In this document: piece after piece, positions 33,483 to 41,367 of the stretch | Layout of the letters: the number at the start of each line of letters is the position of its first letter | Position numbering within the stretch: the stretch's first letter is position 1 | Source: Candidatus Obscuribacterales bacterium | GTDB lineage: Bacteria; Cyanobacteriota; Vampirovibrionia; Obscuribacterales; Obscuribacteraceae | Reading direction: 5' to 3' | Assembly (NCBI GenBank): GCA_020634035.1 | Contig: JACKCM010000009.1 | Span: 62,001-126,000, forward strand | Length of the DNA stretch: 64,000 nucleotides | Notes under the pieces: generated by a model | Databases searched by the model: none | What the model saw: the letters and a program-made list of their open reading frames with translations, nothing else | Told to the model about the DNA's origin: nothing | Program-made: the position numbers and the translations under genes

Positions 33483-33714
33483 AAATATCCACAGCCTCAG
33501 CAACCGCCGGTAGTAATATTCTGAACCAGGCTGTGTAATACTCAGTATTAATGGTCAAGTCATCGAGTAGGCTGTTTAAATCTCGCCAGACCACCTCGCT
33601 TACTTCATTAGAATCGAGAACAAAAGCGCCGTCGTAATATCCAATAAAAAGATGATCCAGTTCATGCTCGATCATCCCGTCTGAGAGTGCCAGACGATAG
33701 ATGGCATCGCCCAC
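33424..33714 (-). pseudogene. idi: Truncated isopentenyl-diphosphate isomerase (C-terminal half only)
   Basis: The reading IYRLALSDGMIEHELDHLFIG followed by YYDGAF, EVSEVVWRDLNSL and YYTAWFRILLP matches the second half of type I IPP isomerase (EHE/ENE region through the TPWF segment). The first half with the SxHP metal site and the Nudix Cys is absent. An in-frame stop lies just 5' (near 33724) and the SDR/DUF2867 gene ends at 33738. The tail runs into the photolyase-related gene. It is a remnant, or at best a non-functional fragment. IPP isomerase genes often sit in light-induced photolyase/carotenoid clusters. Confidence 0.7.
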
Positions 33715-33737
33715 CGATTGAAATCAGAGCTTTCACT

Positions 33738-35336
33738 TTAACCAAACTGTTGACCTGGTCCGCCGGCTTGTTTTTCCGCAAGGGGCTCATGCGGGGAACG
33801 CGGACAGCGAGCCTGAAATTGCATCGACTCGGGCAGACTTTTGATCGGCCCCTGGACGATATGGCAGGATGTGGCTTCGGCAAGACCTTTGAGCATGCCA
33901 TGAAAAACCAGATCATGCAAAGGCGATATCAGCTTCCAGTAGGCAATGCCAAGCAATCCGGAAGGCAGAAACTTGGCGACCTGAGTCAGGCGAGTCCTTC
34001 CATCGGGCCGCTCTTCGATTCTGAATTCCAAAACAGCCTCTCCGGGCAGACGCATCTCTGCCACAAGACTGAGATGACGACAGGGCTCCACATGTCTCAC
34101 CCGCCAGAAATCGAGGACATCACCGGGAGAGACACTTTCAGGACTGCGCCGTCCTCGCCTCAGACCGACACCGCCGGCAAGTTTGTCTAGAACGCCTCGC
34201 AATCGCCAGAGCCAGTCGGCGTAATAATAGCCGGTCTCTCCTCCCAGCCTTATTACAGGACGCCAGACCTCGGCGGCGGTGGCATCGAGTAAGACTTCTC
34301 GCCTGTCTTCGTATACGGTGCCGCCAGCCCAGCGTGCGTCTCCTTCGTTGCTCCAGGCCACCGGCCAGATCTTGCCGGCATCGGTCCAGTGACTCTCGAC
34401 CTGATGATGCTGCATGCGATCTAGAGCGAGGCGTATCGCCTTTCTGCAACTATAAAGGTCCTGGGGGATAAGCTCTTTGATGTCGTTATTGGTACAGATA
34501 GTCGGATTGCGCAAACCTTCGGCCAGCGGTCGACCGAGACAGGCCGGCACCGGAGTGACCAGATGTATCCAGTAGGAGCTCAAGCGCGGTGTAAAAACAG
34601 GAACAGGGATAATGCACCGACGACTGAGACCGGCTTCTTCGGCGTAGATCTTCATCAGCTCTTTATAAGTAATCACCTCCGGTCCGCCAATGTCGAAGGT
34701 GCGATTGCCCGCAGCACCGCCATCCAGGTCGAGGTCCAGACAACCACTTAGATAGTTGAGCACATTGGCGATGGCGACCGGCTGAGTCGGCATCGAGACC
34801 CAGCGAGGAGTGATCATTAGAGGCAGTCGATCGACCAGATAACGGAGAATTTCAAAAGAAGCGCTACCCGACCCGATTATCATCGCAGCCCGCAATGTGG
34901 TGACAGGAACAGAACCGGATCGCAATATGCGTCCGACTTCGGATCTGGAGCGCAGGTGCTTGCTCAAATCGGGAGAATCTTCTCCAAGACCCCCCAGATA
35001 AATAATGTGTTTGAGTTCGCTTCGGCTGGCTGCATCGACCATGTTCCGAGCCGCTTCTCGGTCGCAAGAGGCAAAATCGTTGCTGCTAGCATTCATAGAA
35101 TGCACTAAGTAAAACGCCTGGTCGCAACCTTGCACGGCTCGAGCCAGAGACTCTCTATCCAGCACATCGGCTTCCATGATCTCCACCCGACTATCTTTAG
35201 CCCAGGCTCTTCCTTCAAGCTTCTCACGGCTTCTGGAACAGACCCGGATCTTGAATTCTCGGTCATCGGCAAGCAAACGAGATACAAGCCTGGTTCCGAC
35301 ATAACCGGTGGCACCGAGCACTAAAACTCTTTCCAT
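33738..35336 (-). CDS. NAD(P)-binding SDR epimerase with C-terminal DUF2867
   Basis: About 532 residues. The start MERVLVLGATGYVGTRLV gives an atypical-SDR GxTGYxG nucleotide motif; AGGAG precedes this ATG, so an eight-codon longer start is rejected. AFYLVHSMNASSNDFASCDREAARN and TTLRAAMIIGSGS follow the SDR pattern. From about 330 the protein changes to DUF2867 (GGETGYYYADWLWRLRGVLDKL, then GDVLDFWRVRHVEP). The function is unknown, but this architecture recurs beside photolyases. It is in an operon with the membrane protein at 35357, 20 bp upstream. Confidence 0.87.
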   Translation of the reverse strand: MERVLVLGATGYVGTRLVSRLLADDREFKIRVCSRSREKLEGRAWAKDSRVEIMEADVLDRESLARAVQGCDQAFYLVHSMNASSNDFASCDREAARNMVDAASRSELKHIIYLGGLGEDSPDLSKHLRSRSEVGRILRSGSVPVTTLRAAMIIGSGSASFEILRYLVDRLPLMITPRWVSMPTQPVAIANVLNYLSGCLDLDLDGGAAGNRTFDIGGPEVITYKELMKIYAEEAGLSRRCIIPVPVFTPRLSSYWIHLVTPVPACLGRPLAEGLRNPTICTNNDIKELIPQDLYSCRKAIRLALDRMQHHQVESHWTDAGKIWPVAWSNEGDARWAGGTVYEDRREVLLDATAAEVWRPVIRLGGETGYYYADWLWRLRGVLDKLAGGVGLRRGRRSPESVSPGDVLDFWRVRHVEPCRHLSLVAEMRLPGEAVLEFRIEERPDGRTRLTQVAKFLPSGLLGIAYWKLISPLHDLVFHGMLKGLAEATSCHIVQGPIKSLPESMQFQARCPRSPHEPLAEKQAGGPGQQFG

Positions 35337-35356
35337 ATCGGCTCCTCCTTCCGTCA

Positions 35357-35815
35357 TCATCCACGACCGCCTATGCAGATAACAAGAACAGCCACCATCA
35401 CAAAGCTTCTCACCGACCAGAGCAGAGTTCTTATCCAGTTAGTTAAGACCAAACGTTCTACTAAGCCGGCCGAAAATGCCGAACTCAATTTTTCATGGAT
35501 GGGAACCTGGACAAAAGCAGTGGTGGCGAAAATAGCCAGTATCAAAAACAGTGCCACCACACTGAATAGACGAGCCGGCTGATCAGTTATCAAAAACGGC
35601 AAGGCGAACGCAGTAAAAAGTTCGATTAGCATAAGAGGAGCCACCACGATAGTGGTCAGATTTTGATGCAGTCCTTCATAAGTGGTGAATTGCTCGGAAC
35701 CTACGTTAGAGAAAAGAGGATAGTGCACTACCTGGACAAACCAGATGATACCGGTCATGGAGAACGTGGCAAAAATATTGAGGGTCAAAACCCAGAGATA
35801 TGGATTGGAGAGCAT
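35357..35815 (-). CDS. Four-helix membrane protein, photolyase-cluster type
   Basis: 152 residues with four hydrophobic segments (ILNIFATFSMTGIIWF-like, APLMLIELFTAFALPFL, VVALFLILAIFATTAFV, SVRSFVMVAVLVICIGG). Polar residues include FVQVVHYPLF and VPIHEKLS, with His and Gln in or near helices. The outline is like DUF1772-type membrane proteins. The function is unknown. It lies between the 109-residue gene and the SDR/DUF2867 gene on one strand with short gaps (32 and 20 bp), so they are probably one transcript. Confidence 0.75.
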   Translation of the reverse strand: MLSNPYLWVLTLNIFATFSMTGIIWFVQVVHYPLFSNVGSEQFTTYEGLHQNLTTIVVAPLMLIELFTAFALPFLITDQPARLFSVVALFLILAIFATTAFVQVPIHEKLSSAFSAGLVERLVLTNWIRTLLWSVRSFVMVAVLVICIGGRG

Positions 35816-35847
35816 ACTCTACCTACACTACGCAAACTGGCTGCCGG

Positions 35848-36177
35848 TCAAGCAAAAGCGGCTACCAAAGCCACATTCAGCTTATCTATAAGAAGATGCG
35901 CCTGGCTCTTGGGCAGGTTGAAAGTCCTTACCTTCATCTCTTCTCCGGCATGTTCGAAGATTAGAATATCGAGATAGTTCGCATAATTTCGACCTTCAAT
36001 CTCATAACCAAGACCATCGACTTTTAGAAGAAAAAGAATAGATGTGTCGAGCGACTGGACAAGCCAATCTAAAATGCTTCTGGTATCTTTCTCGCTAAGC
36101 TCTAAATTGAGATCATCGGCACAAAGCTTGATGAATCCTGACTCGGGCTTTACTTCGATTCTGCTCAAAGCGGGCAT
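35848..36177 (-). CDS. Hypothetical protein (109 aa)
   Basis: Reads MPALSRIEVKPESGFIKLCADD, SEKDTRSILDWLVQSLDTS, and NYANYLDILIFEHAGEEMKVRTF, ending in a helix QAHLLIDKLNVALVAAF. It has a mixed alpha/beta outline, no signal peptide and no recognised motif. It is the first gene of the operon leading to the membrane protein and SDR/DUF2867, with 124 bp before it. Confidence 0.6.
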   Translation of the reverse strand: MPALSRIEVKPESGFIKLCADDLNLELSEKDTRSILDWLVQSLDTSILFLLKVDGLGYEIEGRNYANYLDILIFEHAGEEMKVRTFNLPKSQAHLLIDKLNVALVAAFA

Positions 36178-36301
36178 CGGGAAGACCTCTTAGAAAAACC
36201 TATTGCAATTCTGACACCGGTTTGTGAATTCCATATGACCGACACCGACCGCCGTATCCATTCTCCTTACTAGGTTTCAAGGGTATCGAGCCTGCAACTC
36301 T

Positions 36302-36937
36302 CTATTCGTTGAAGGCATCCTCGATGGCTGACTGGACGGCAAGATGCTTGCGCGCCTCTTGAAGCAAGGCGATCTCGCTGCTCAGGCGACTGGCATTATC
36401 ATCCAGCTCCAGTAGCTTCTGTTGCTCGGCAGGGGACCCGTAAAAGGTTGCCGGAACAAGATAAGAGAGCATCTCCGGGTCGCCTGGCCAGATCTCTGTC
36501 GGCGAGATCTTCTGACCGGTAACCCGCGCGGAGAGCCGGAGTAAATCATCAAGAATATTTCGCAGCTCGACAGATAGAAGTTTCTCCCGGGCTCCGGCCT
36601 TGCCCGGTGCACAAAGCCGAATCAGTCCCCGGGGAAACTGGTCGCTTTCGTCAAGCTCGAGCAACTCGAAGCGACGCACGCCTTCGACTAGAATATTCAT
36701 TCGTCCCTGACTCAACTTCTTGACCTGAATGATTCTGGCGGTGCAACCGATGGACGCAAGCGTTCCTACTTCAGCCTCGCGGCGCACCACTCCGAAGAAT
36801 CCACCACTGTCGAGAATCTGCTGGATCATCGCTTTGTATTTTTCTTCAAAAATATGCAAACTCAGCTGATTGCCCGGAAATAGGACTACATCGAGCGGGA
36901 ATACGGGTATGAGATCGGTTTCCTGATTAACTGCCAT
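36302..36937 (-). CDS. Lon N-terminal (PUA-like substrate-binding) domain protein
   Basis: 211 residues consisting only of the Lon substrate-binding domain: LIPVFPLDVVLFPGNQLSLHIFEEKYKAMIQQIL at the start, FGVV, VGTLASIGCTARIIQVKKLSQGRMNILVEGVRRFEL, then a helical half. There is no ATPase or protease part, as in the widespread stand-alone LonN family, whose role is unclear. AGAGGT precedes the ATG. A GTTCAC-N5-GTTCCT repeat lies 38 nt upstream, and a second related repeat further up faces the divergent response regulator. Confidence 0.9.
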   Translation of the reverse strand: MAVNQETDLIPVFPLDVVLFPGNQLSLHIFEEKYKAMIQQILDSGGFFGVVRREAEVGTLASIGCTARIIQVKKLSQGRMNILVEGVRRFELLELDESDQFPRGLIRLCAPGKAGAREKLLSVELRNILDDLLRLSARVTGQKISPTEIWPGDPEMLSYLVPATFYGSPAEQQKLLELDDNASRLSSEIALLQEARKHLAVQSAIEDAFNE

Positions 36938-36975
36938 GACAAAATTACCTCTTACCAGATCCTAGCCCTCGAACA

Positions 36976-36992
36976 GGAACATTCTGTGAACA
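36976..36992 (-). promoter_or_regulatory. Direct-repeat operator GTTCAC-N5-GTTCCT upstream of the Lon-domain gene
   Basis: Plus strand AGGAAC at 36976-36981 and GTGAAC at 36987-36992, 11 bp apart; in the gene's direction GTTCAC AGAAT GTTCCT. It lies 39-55 nt before the Lon-domain start codon, a -35-proximal distance similar to the sites before folE and the 71-aa gene. Confidence 0.45.
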
Positions 36993-37022
36993 TCCGATTT
37001 GTTCGAAATAAGAAGATATGAG

Positions 37023-37040
37023 TTCACCGAAAAGTCACGT
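37023..37040 (+). promoter_or_regulatory. Operator GTTCAC-N5-AGTCAC between Lon-domain and response-regulator genes
   Basis: GTTCACCGAAAAGTCACG (37023-37040) matches the reverse complement of the site at 39890-39907 at 14 of 18 positions, including both half-sites with 11-bp spacing. It lies 117 nt before the response-regulator start. Confidence 0.5.
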
Positions 37041-37156
37041 ATCCGGCCCTAGAATTTAGGAGTTCTATGAGCTAATATCGTCAGTTGTTCTCTGAACACA
37101 AAACAGATTGACGACAACGCGACTGGATTGTTTCAGATGAATATAAGGAACTGACA

Positions 37157-37834
37157 ATGGCTAAAATCCTTGTAGTCGAAGACGATCCAGATCTTCTCAA
37201 TCTGATCAGCCTGGCACTGACTGCCAGGGGTTATCAGATTCAGCGCTGCCAGGGCGGGGATGAAGCTCTCGGTATGCTCAGGGTTTATAAATTCGACTTG
37301 GTCGTGCTGGACTGGATGATGCCCGAAATCACCGGAATAGAAGTGTGTAAACAGTTTCGTCAGATGGGCGGCAAGACACCGATTCTGATGTTAACTGCCA
37401 AAGCGTCCGTCGATGACAAAGAGTTAGGTCTGGATGCCGGTGCCGACGACTATCTAACCAAGCCCTTCGATAACAAAGAGCTGGCTGCCAGGGTGCGGGC
37501 TCTACTTCGTCGTCCTGCCAATCTCGCGGCCACGGTCATGGAGTTTGGGCATGTCAAACTAGATCCGGCTTCCTGCCAGGTCTTTAAAAACGGCGAACTT
37601 ATTCATGTCAGGCCTAAGGTTTATGATCTGCTCGAATTCTTCATGCGTCATCCCGACCAGGTATTTTCTGCCGAGGCGCTTCTACAGCGAGTATGGATAG
37701 ACGATAGTGCGGCCTCCCATGACACGATTCGCACCCATATCAAACTTTTGAGAAAGTCTCTGAAACAATCCGGCTGTCCGGATTTAATCGAAACCGTGCG
37801 CGGCAAAGGCTATATGCTCAAATCCGATTTATAG
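37157..37834 (+). CDS. OmpR/PhoB-family response regulator
   Basis: 225 residues: receiver domain with phospho-acceptor Asp52 (VVLDWMMPEITG) and the DDYLTKPFDNKEL Lys motif, then a winged helix ending LIETVRGKGYMLKSDL. It is closely similar to the regulator at 997. AGGAA precedes the ATG. It converges on the LOV histidine kinase with a 17-bp overlap at the 3' ends, which makes them a plausible pair. Its own promoter region has a GTTCAC-type direct repeat shared with the SDR/photolyase promoter, so it may control a light regulon, which is inference. Confidence 0.93.
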   Translation: MAKILVVEDDPDLLNLISLALTARGYQIQRCQGGDEALGMLRVYKFDLVVLDWMMPEITGIEVCKQFRQMGGKTPILMLTAKASVDDKELGLDAGADDYLTKPFDNKELAARVRALLRRPANLAATVMEFGHVKLDPASCQVFKNGELIHVRPKVYDLLEFFMRHPDQVFSAEALLQRVWIDDSAASHDTIRTHIKLLRKSLKQSGCPDLIETVRGKGYMLKSDL

Positions 37835-38981
37835 GGATTTCGAACCAGAAAGTACTTCCTGCGCCCAGCTTGCTGTCAACTCCGATGGTGCCTCCATGCA
37901 TCTCAACCAGAGACTTGGATATAGCAAGACCTAATCCGGTGCCACCTTCTCTTCTTCGATCAGAAGAATCTACCTGTTGAAACTTCTGGAAAAGCTTACC
38001 GACTTCACTTCTCGGAATACCAGGACCATGGTCGCTCACACTGAAGCGCAAATACTGTTTGCGACGCAAATCGACAACGATGGTGACAGCGTTTTTCTCT
38101 CCGGAAAATTTGATAGCATTAGCGGTCAGGTTTGTAAGGACCTGGATAATGCGATCTCGATCAGCCTGAAAGGTGACATCGGACTTGATATCTACCACCA
38201 GACGGATAGACTTTTCGCTGGCGGTGGTTCCAAGCTCTCGTACCACCTGTTCGACTATTGAACGAGCTTTGATGCGGTTATATCTCAACTCGAGCTTTTC
38301 AGACTCTATCTTCCTGAAATCAAGGATATCGTTCACCAGTCGGACAAGCCTATCGGTGTTGCGAAAAGCTATTTCTATTAGACTTTTCGCTTCAGGACTG
38401 AGGTTACCCCCTTCCCCTTCTTCGAGCAAACCCAGAGATGTGCGGATAGAGGTAAGCGGAGTTCGAAGCTCATGGGAGACTATCGAATAGAACTCGGATA
38501 TGCGGGTTTCGGCTTCTACTCTGGATGTTATGTCATTCTGGATGCCGATGAAATTAATCAACTTACCCTTTTCGTTGTGAACCGGCGACACTGTCAATTC
38601 GTTCCAGAAAACAGATCCATCCTTTCGATAGTTCTTCAATACACAGGTAATTGCCCGAGTCTCTTTGATAGCAATTCGCAAGTCATCCAGGGCTTTTTGT
38701 CTTCGATCATCCCCCTGCAAAAAACGACAATTCCTGCCTAAGACCTCATCGGCACCGTAGCCGGTAAGGGTAAGAAAGCTTTGATTGACAAAAACAATCG
38801 GGTTGTCATCCAGGGTTGGATCAGTGATTACGATGCCGTTGCGAGCTGATGCAATTGCCCGCTCGAGAATCGTCAACTTCTCCCGGGGACTCTTCACGCT
38901 GTCGAGAATCGGCACACAGGCACTTTCGCGACCTTTGAAACTCTTGCTCTTATCAGAACCTTTATCGCTGGAACTTGGCAT
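37818..38981 (-). CDS. LOV-domain blue-light histidine kinase (soluble)
   Basis: 387 residues with no membrane segment. A LOV domain spans ~35-150: NPIVFVNQSFLTLTGY, then GRNCRFLQGDDR with the photoactive Cys85 that forms the flavin adduct, NYRKDGSVFWNELTVSPV and NFIGIQNDIT. The kinase core has the phospho-acceptor His170 in FYSIVSHELRTPLTSIRTSL, N box LTANAIKFS, DHGPGIP and GTGLGLAISKSLVEMHGG. All signature residues for a light-gated kinase are present. It sits among photolyase genes and converges on a response regulator. Confidence 0.93.
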   Translation of the reverse strand: MPSSSDKGSDKSKSFKGRESACVPILDSVKSPREKLTILERAIASARNGIVITDPTLDDNPIVFVNQSFLTLTGYGADEVLGRNCRFLQGDDRRQKALDDLRIAIKETRAITCVLKNYRKDGSVFWNELTVSPVHNEKGKLINFIGIQNDITSRVEAETRISEFYSIVSHELRTPLTSIRTSLGLLEEGEGGNLSPEAKSLIEIAFRNTDRLVRLVNDILDFRKIESEKLELRYNRIKARSIVEQVVRELGTTASEKSIRLVVDIKSDVTFQADRDRIIQVLTNLTANAIKFSGEKNAVTIVVDLRRKQYLRFSVSDHGPGIPRSEVGKLFQKFQQVDSSDRRREGGTGLGLAISKSLVEMHGGTIGVDSKLGAGSTFWFEIPINRI

Positions 38982-39061
38982 CTAAGGGCTTCCTGTCCTG
39001 TCATATACTAGCGTCCGGTCTGGAATATTCTACCGCTTTTATAGATAGCTATTTGCCCCGA

Positions 39062-39829
39062 CTAGCTCTTGGATCTCAGCCGGGCAAGACCACCATCCAC
39101 CGAGAGCACTTCGCCGCTTACCCAGGAAGATTGCTCCGATAGCAGAAAAGCCGTCGCTGCAGCGATGTCATCCGGGTCACCCAGCCGTCCTAGAGCGTGC
39201 AATTTCTCTGAAGCATGACGATTTACCTCACTGGACCAGATCTGCCTTGTCAGTTGAGTCTGCACCATCCCCGGTGCTATGCAATTCACTCGAATCCCTC
39301 GCCTGGCGTAGCTGGCTGCCGCGGACCGGCACAAACCTATGACACCGGCTTTGGCCGCTGCGATTGCTTCATGAGAAGGAATGCCTGATATCGCAGCCGC
39401 CGAAGAGACCAGCACAATTGAACCACCACTGCGCATCATGGCCGACGCCGCCGCTCGCACCACCCTGAAAGCTGTGGTGAGATTCAAGGAGATGACCGAA
39501 TCCCAGTCTTCGTCTGTGGTCAGATGGGCAGGTTTCAAATGAAGCGAACCGATACAGTTGACCACCCCGGATAAGACCGCGCCGCTCTCAATGACCTCCG
39601 AAACGCAACGGTCAATCGAACCGGGGTCGCAAACATCTAGAATGGTTGTTCTGATACCGAGTTCCTGACCGAGACGTTCTAATTGTGCCCGGTCTCTTCC
39701 GGTGATCACGATATCGATATCCGGAGAATCTTTTCTAAGTCTTTTAGCGAGCGCGCTGCCGATGCCGCCGCTGCCACCGAATATGATCAAGCACCTTTTC
39801 TCAGTATCCGTATCAGTATCCGACGCCAT
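39062..39829 (-). CDS. SDR-fold protein with the catalytic Tyr replaced
   Basis: About 255 residues. The nucleotide motif GGSGGIGSALAKRLR and NCIGSLH mark a classical SDR fold. The Ser of the active site is in VLVSSAAA, but the YxxxK motif reads IAAAK (PSHEAIAAAKAGVIGL), with Ile for the catalytic Tyr; the codons were checked. It may therefore bind a nucleotide without normal dehydrogenase chemistry. The ATG at 39829 has GGAGGAG upstream. It is divergent from the TIGR01777/photolyase operon, and the shared region has a GTTCAC-N5-AGTCAC repeat. Confidence 0.87.
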   Translation of the reverse strand: MASDTDTDTEKRCLIIFGGSGGIGSALAKRLRKDSPDIDIVITGRDRAQLERLGQELGIRTTILDVCDPGSIDRCVSEVIESGAVLSGVVNCIGSLHLKPAHLTTDEDWDSVISLNLTTAFRVVRAAASAMMRSGGSIVLVSSAAAISGIPSHEAIAAAKAGVIGLCRSAAASYARRGIRVNCIAPGMVQTQLTRQIWSSEVNRHASEKLHALGRLGDPDDIAAATAFLLSEQSSWVSGEVLSVDGGLARLRSKS

Positions 39830-39889
39830 CACCTCTCCTCCGAAGCCCCGACTTTATCAGTGGTTATAGGTAAAATATATGCGGCTGGT

Positions 39890-39907
39890 CGTGACTTCGT
39901 CGTGAAC
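39890..39907 (-). promoter_or_regulatory. Operator GTTCAC-N5-AGTCAC between the SDR and TIGR01777/photolyase genes
   Basis: The plus strand reads CGTGACTTCGTCGTGAAC, with the two half-sites 11 bp apart. It lies 61 nt from the SDR start and 63 nt from the TIGR01777 start. It is nearly identical to the element at 37023-37040. Confidence 0.5.
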
Positions 39908-39970
39908 CTTACTGAGGTCAGACCGACACGTTCACAATTTGACCACGCTTGAAAGCTATATATATGGATT

Positions 39971-41347
39971 ATGGTCATGAAATTCTACAAGGAGAGTTTT
40001 ATAAAGGCGGAACCGTCAGAAGTTTACCGCTGGCACATGGCTCCGGGAGCCTTCCTCCGACTGAAGCCCCCCTGGGAAAATGTAGAGCTGGTTAATTCTG
40101 AAAAGGAACTATTCGAGGGAGCAAGAGCCTTAATAAGGATATTTCCTCTTGCAAATACGCGGACGATTCATATCGACTGGCTGGCAGAGCACACTGATAT
40201 CGAATTAAACAAAGGATTCACAGACTTTCAGGTGCGGGGACCGTTCAAGAGATGGAGGCATAGACATCGATTTCAGGAACACAACGGCGGCTGCCTGTTG
40301 CAAGACGAAATCGAATTCGAACTACTCGCTCATCCGCTCTCGATTCCGCTCTATCCATATATAAGGAGTAAACTGGAAGCTATGTTCACCTACAGACACG
40401 AAATAACTCAAAAGGATCTGGACTCAAAAGGAGCAAATTCGATGAATGTTTTAATCAGCGGATCATCCGGTCTGGTTGGTGGAGCCCTGGTTCCCTACCT
40501 GAGCACCGCCGGCCATTCTGTGACCCGCCTCAAGCGCAGTCTCTCGAGCCGAAATGACGCCAAAGAGATTCTCTGGTCCCCGGGCGCAGGAGAACTCGAT
40601 GCCGCATCGCTTGAAGGTATCGATGCCGTGGTGCACCTGGCAGGAGAGAACATAGCCAGCGGTCGATGGACCGATGCCAAGAAAAAAGAGCTGGTGGACA
40701 GCCGCATTCAGTCGACCAGGCTGCTTGTAGACAGCTTCAAGAAGATGGAGAAAAAGCCTTCGGTATTTATCTGTGCGTCAGCAATAGGATTCTACGGAGA
40801 ACGCGGTGACGAAGAACTCACCGAAGAAAGCAGCGCCGGCTCCGGATTTCTTGCCGACCTCTGTAAAGACTGGGAAAAAGAGGCAGCAAAAGCAGAAGCT
40901 CTCGGTATCCGCACTGTGATGCTGCGCATCGGGGTGGTGCTCTCGCCGGAAGGTGGAATGCTGGCCAAGGTTCTACCGCCTTTCCAGATGGGTGCAGGCG
41001 GCAACATAGGCTCAGGTTCTCAGTATATGAGCTGGATCGCCCTCGATGATCTGATCGGCATGATCAAATTTGCCCTGGAAAATGACTCGGTAGAAGGACC
41101 GCTAAATGCTGTTGCGCCCGAAGCTGTCACCAATGCTCAGTTCACCAGGGTACTGGGCAAAGTGCTGGGCCGACCGACTATCTTTCCTGTGCCGACATTT
41201 GCCGCCCGTCTTCTATTTGGCGAGATGGCAGAAGAGACTATGCTGGCCAGCACCAGGGTGGCTCCGGATAAAGCCGAAAAAGCCGGCTATCAATTCCGCT
41301 ACCCCGGTGCAGAATCGGCACTTCGTCATCTGCTCGGCAAAAAGTAA
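39971..41347 (+). CDS. TIGR01777-family epimerase with N-terminal SRPBCC domain
   Basis: 458 residues. Residues 1-150 are an SRPBCC (START-like) ligand-binding domain (MKFYKESFIKAEPSEVYRWHM, FTDFQVRGPFKRWRHRHRF). The rest is the TIGR01777 SDR: MNVLISGSSGLVGGALVPYL, AVVHLAGENIASGRWT, SAIGFYGERGDEELTE, VMLRIGVVLSPEGG and the C-terminal GEMAEETMLASTRVAPDKAEKAGY. The enzymatic role is not established for the family. ATG at 39971 or 39977; neither has a strong ribosome site. The photolyase gene follows by 20 bp in the same operon. Confidence 0.9.
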   Translation: MVMKFYKESFIKAEPSEVYRWHMAPGAFLRLKPPWENVELVNSEKELFEGARALIRIFPLANTRTIHIDWLAEHTDIELNKGFTDFQVRGPFKRWRHRHRFQEHNGGCLLQDEIEFELLAHPLSIPLYPYIRSKLEAMFTYRHEITQKDLDSKGANSMNVLISGSSGLVGGALVPYLSTAGHSVTRLKRSLSSRNDAKEILWSPGAGELDAASLEGIDAVVHLAGENIASGRWTDAKKKELVDSRIQSTRLLVDSFKKMEKKPSVFICASAIGFYGERGDEELTEESSAGSGFLADLCKDWEKEAAKAEALGIRTVMLRIGVVLSPEGGMLAKVLPPFQMGAGGNIGSGSQYMSWIALDDLIGMIKFALENDSVEGPLNAVAPEAVTNAQFTRVLGKVLGRPTIFPVPTFAARLLFGEMAEETMLASTRVAPDKAEKAGYQFRYPGAESALRHLLGKK

Positions 41348-41367
41348 CTCTATCAACAGGAAATTAA

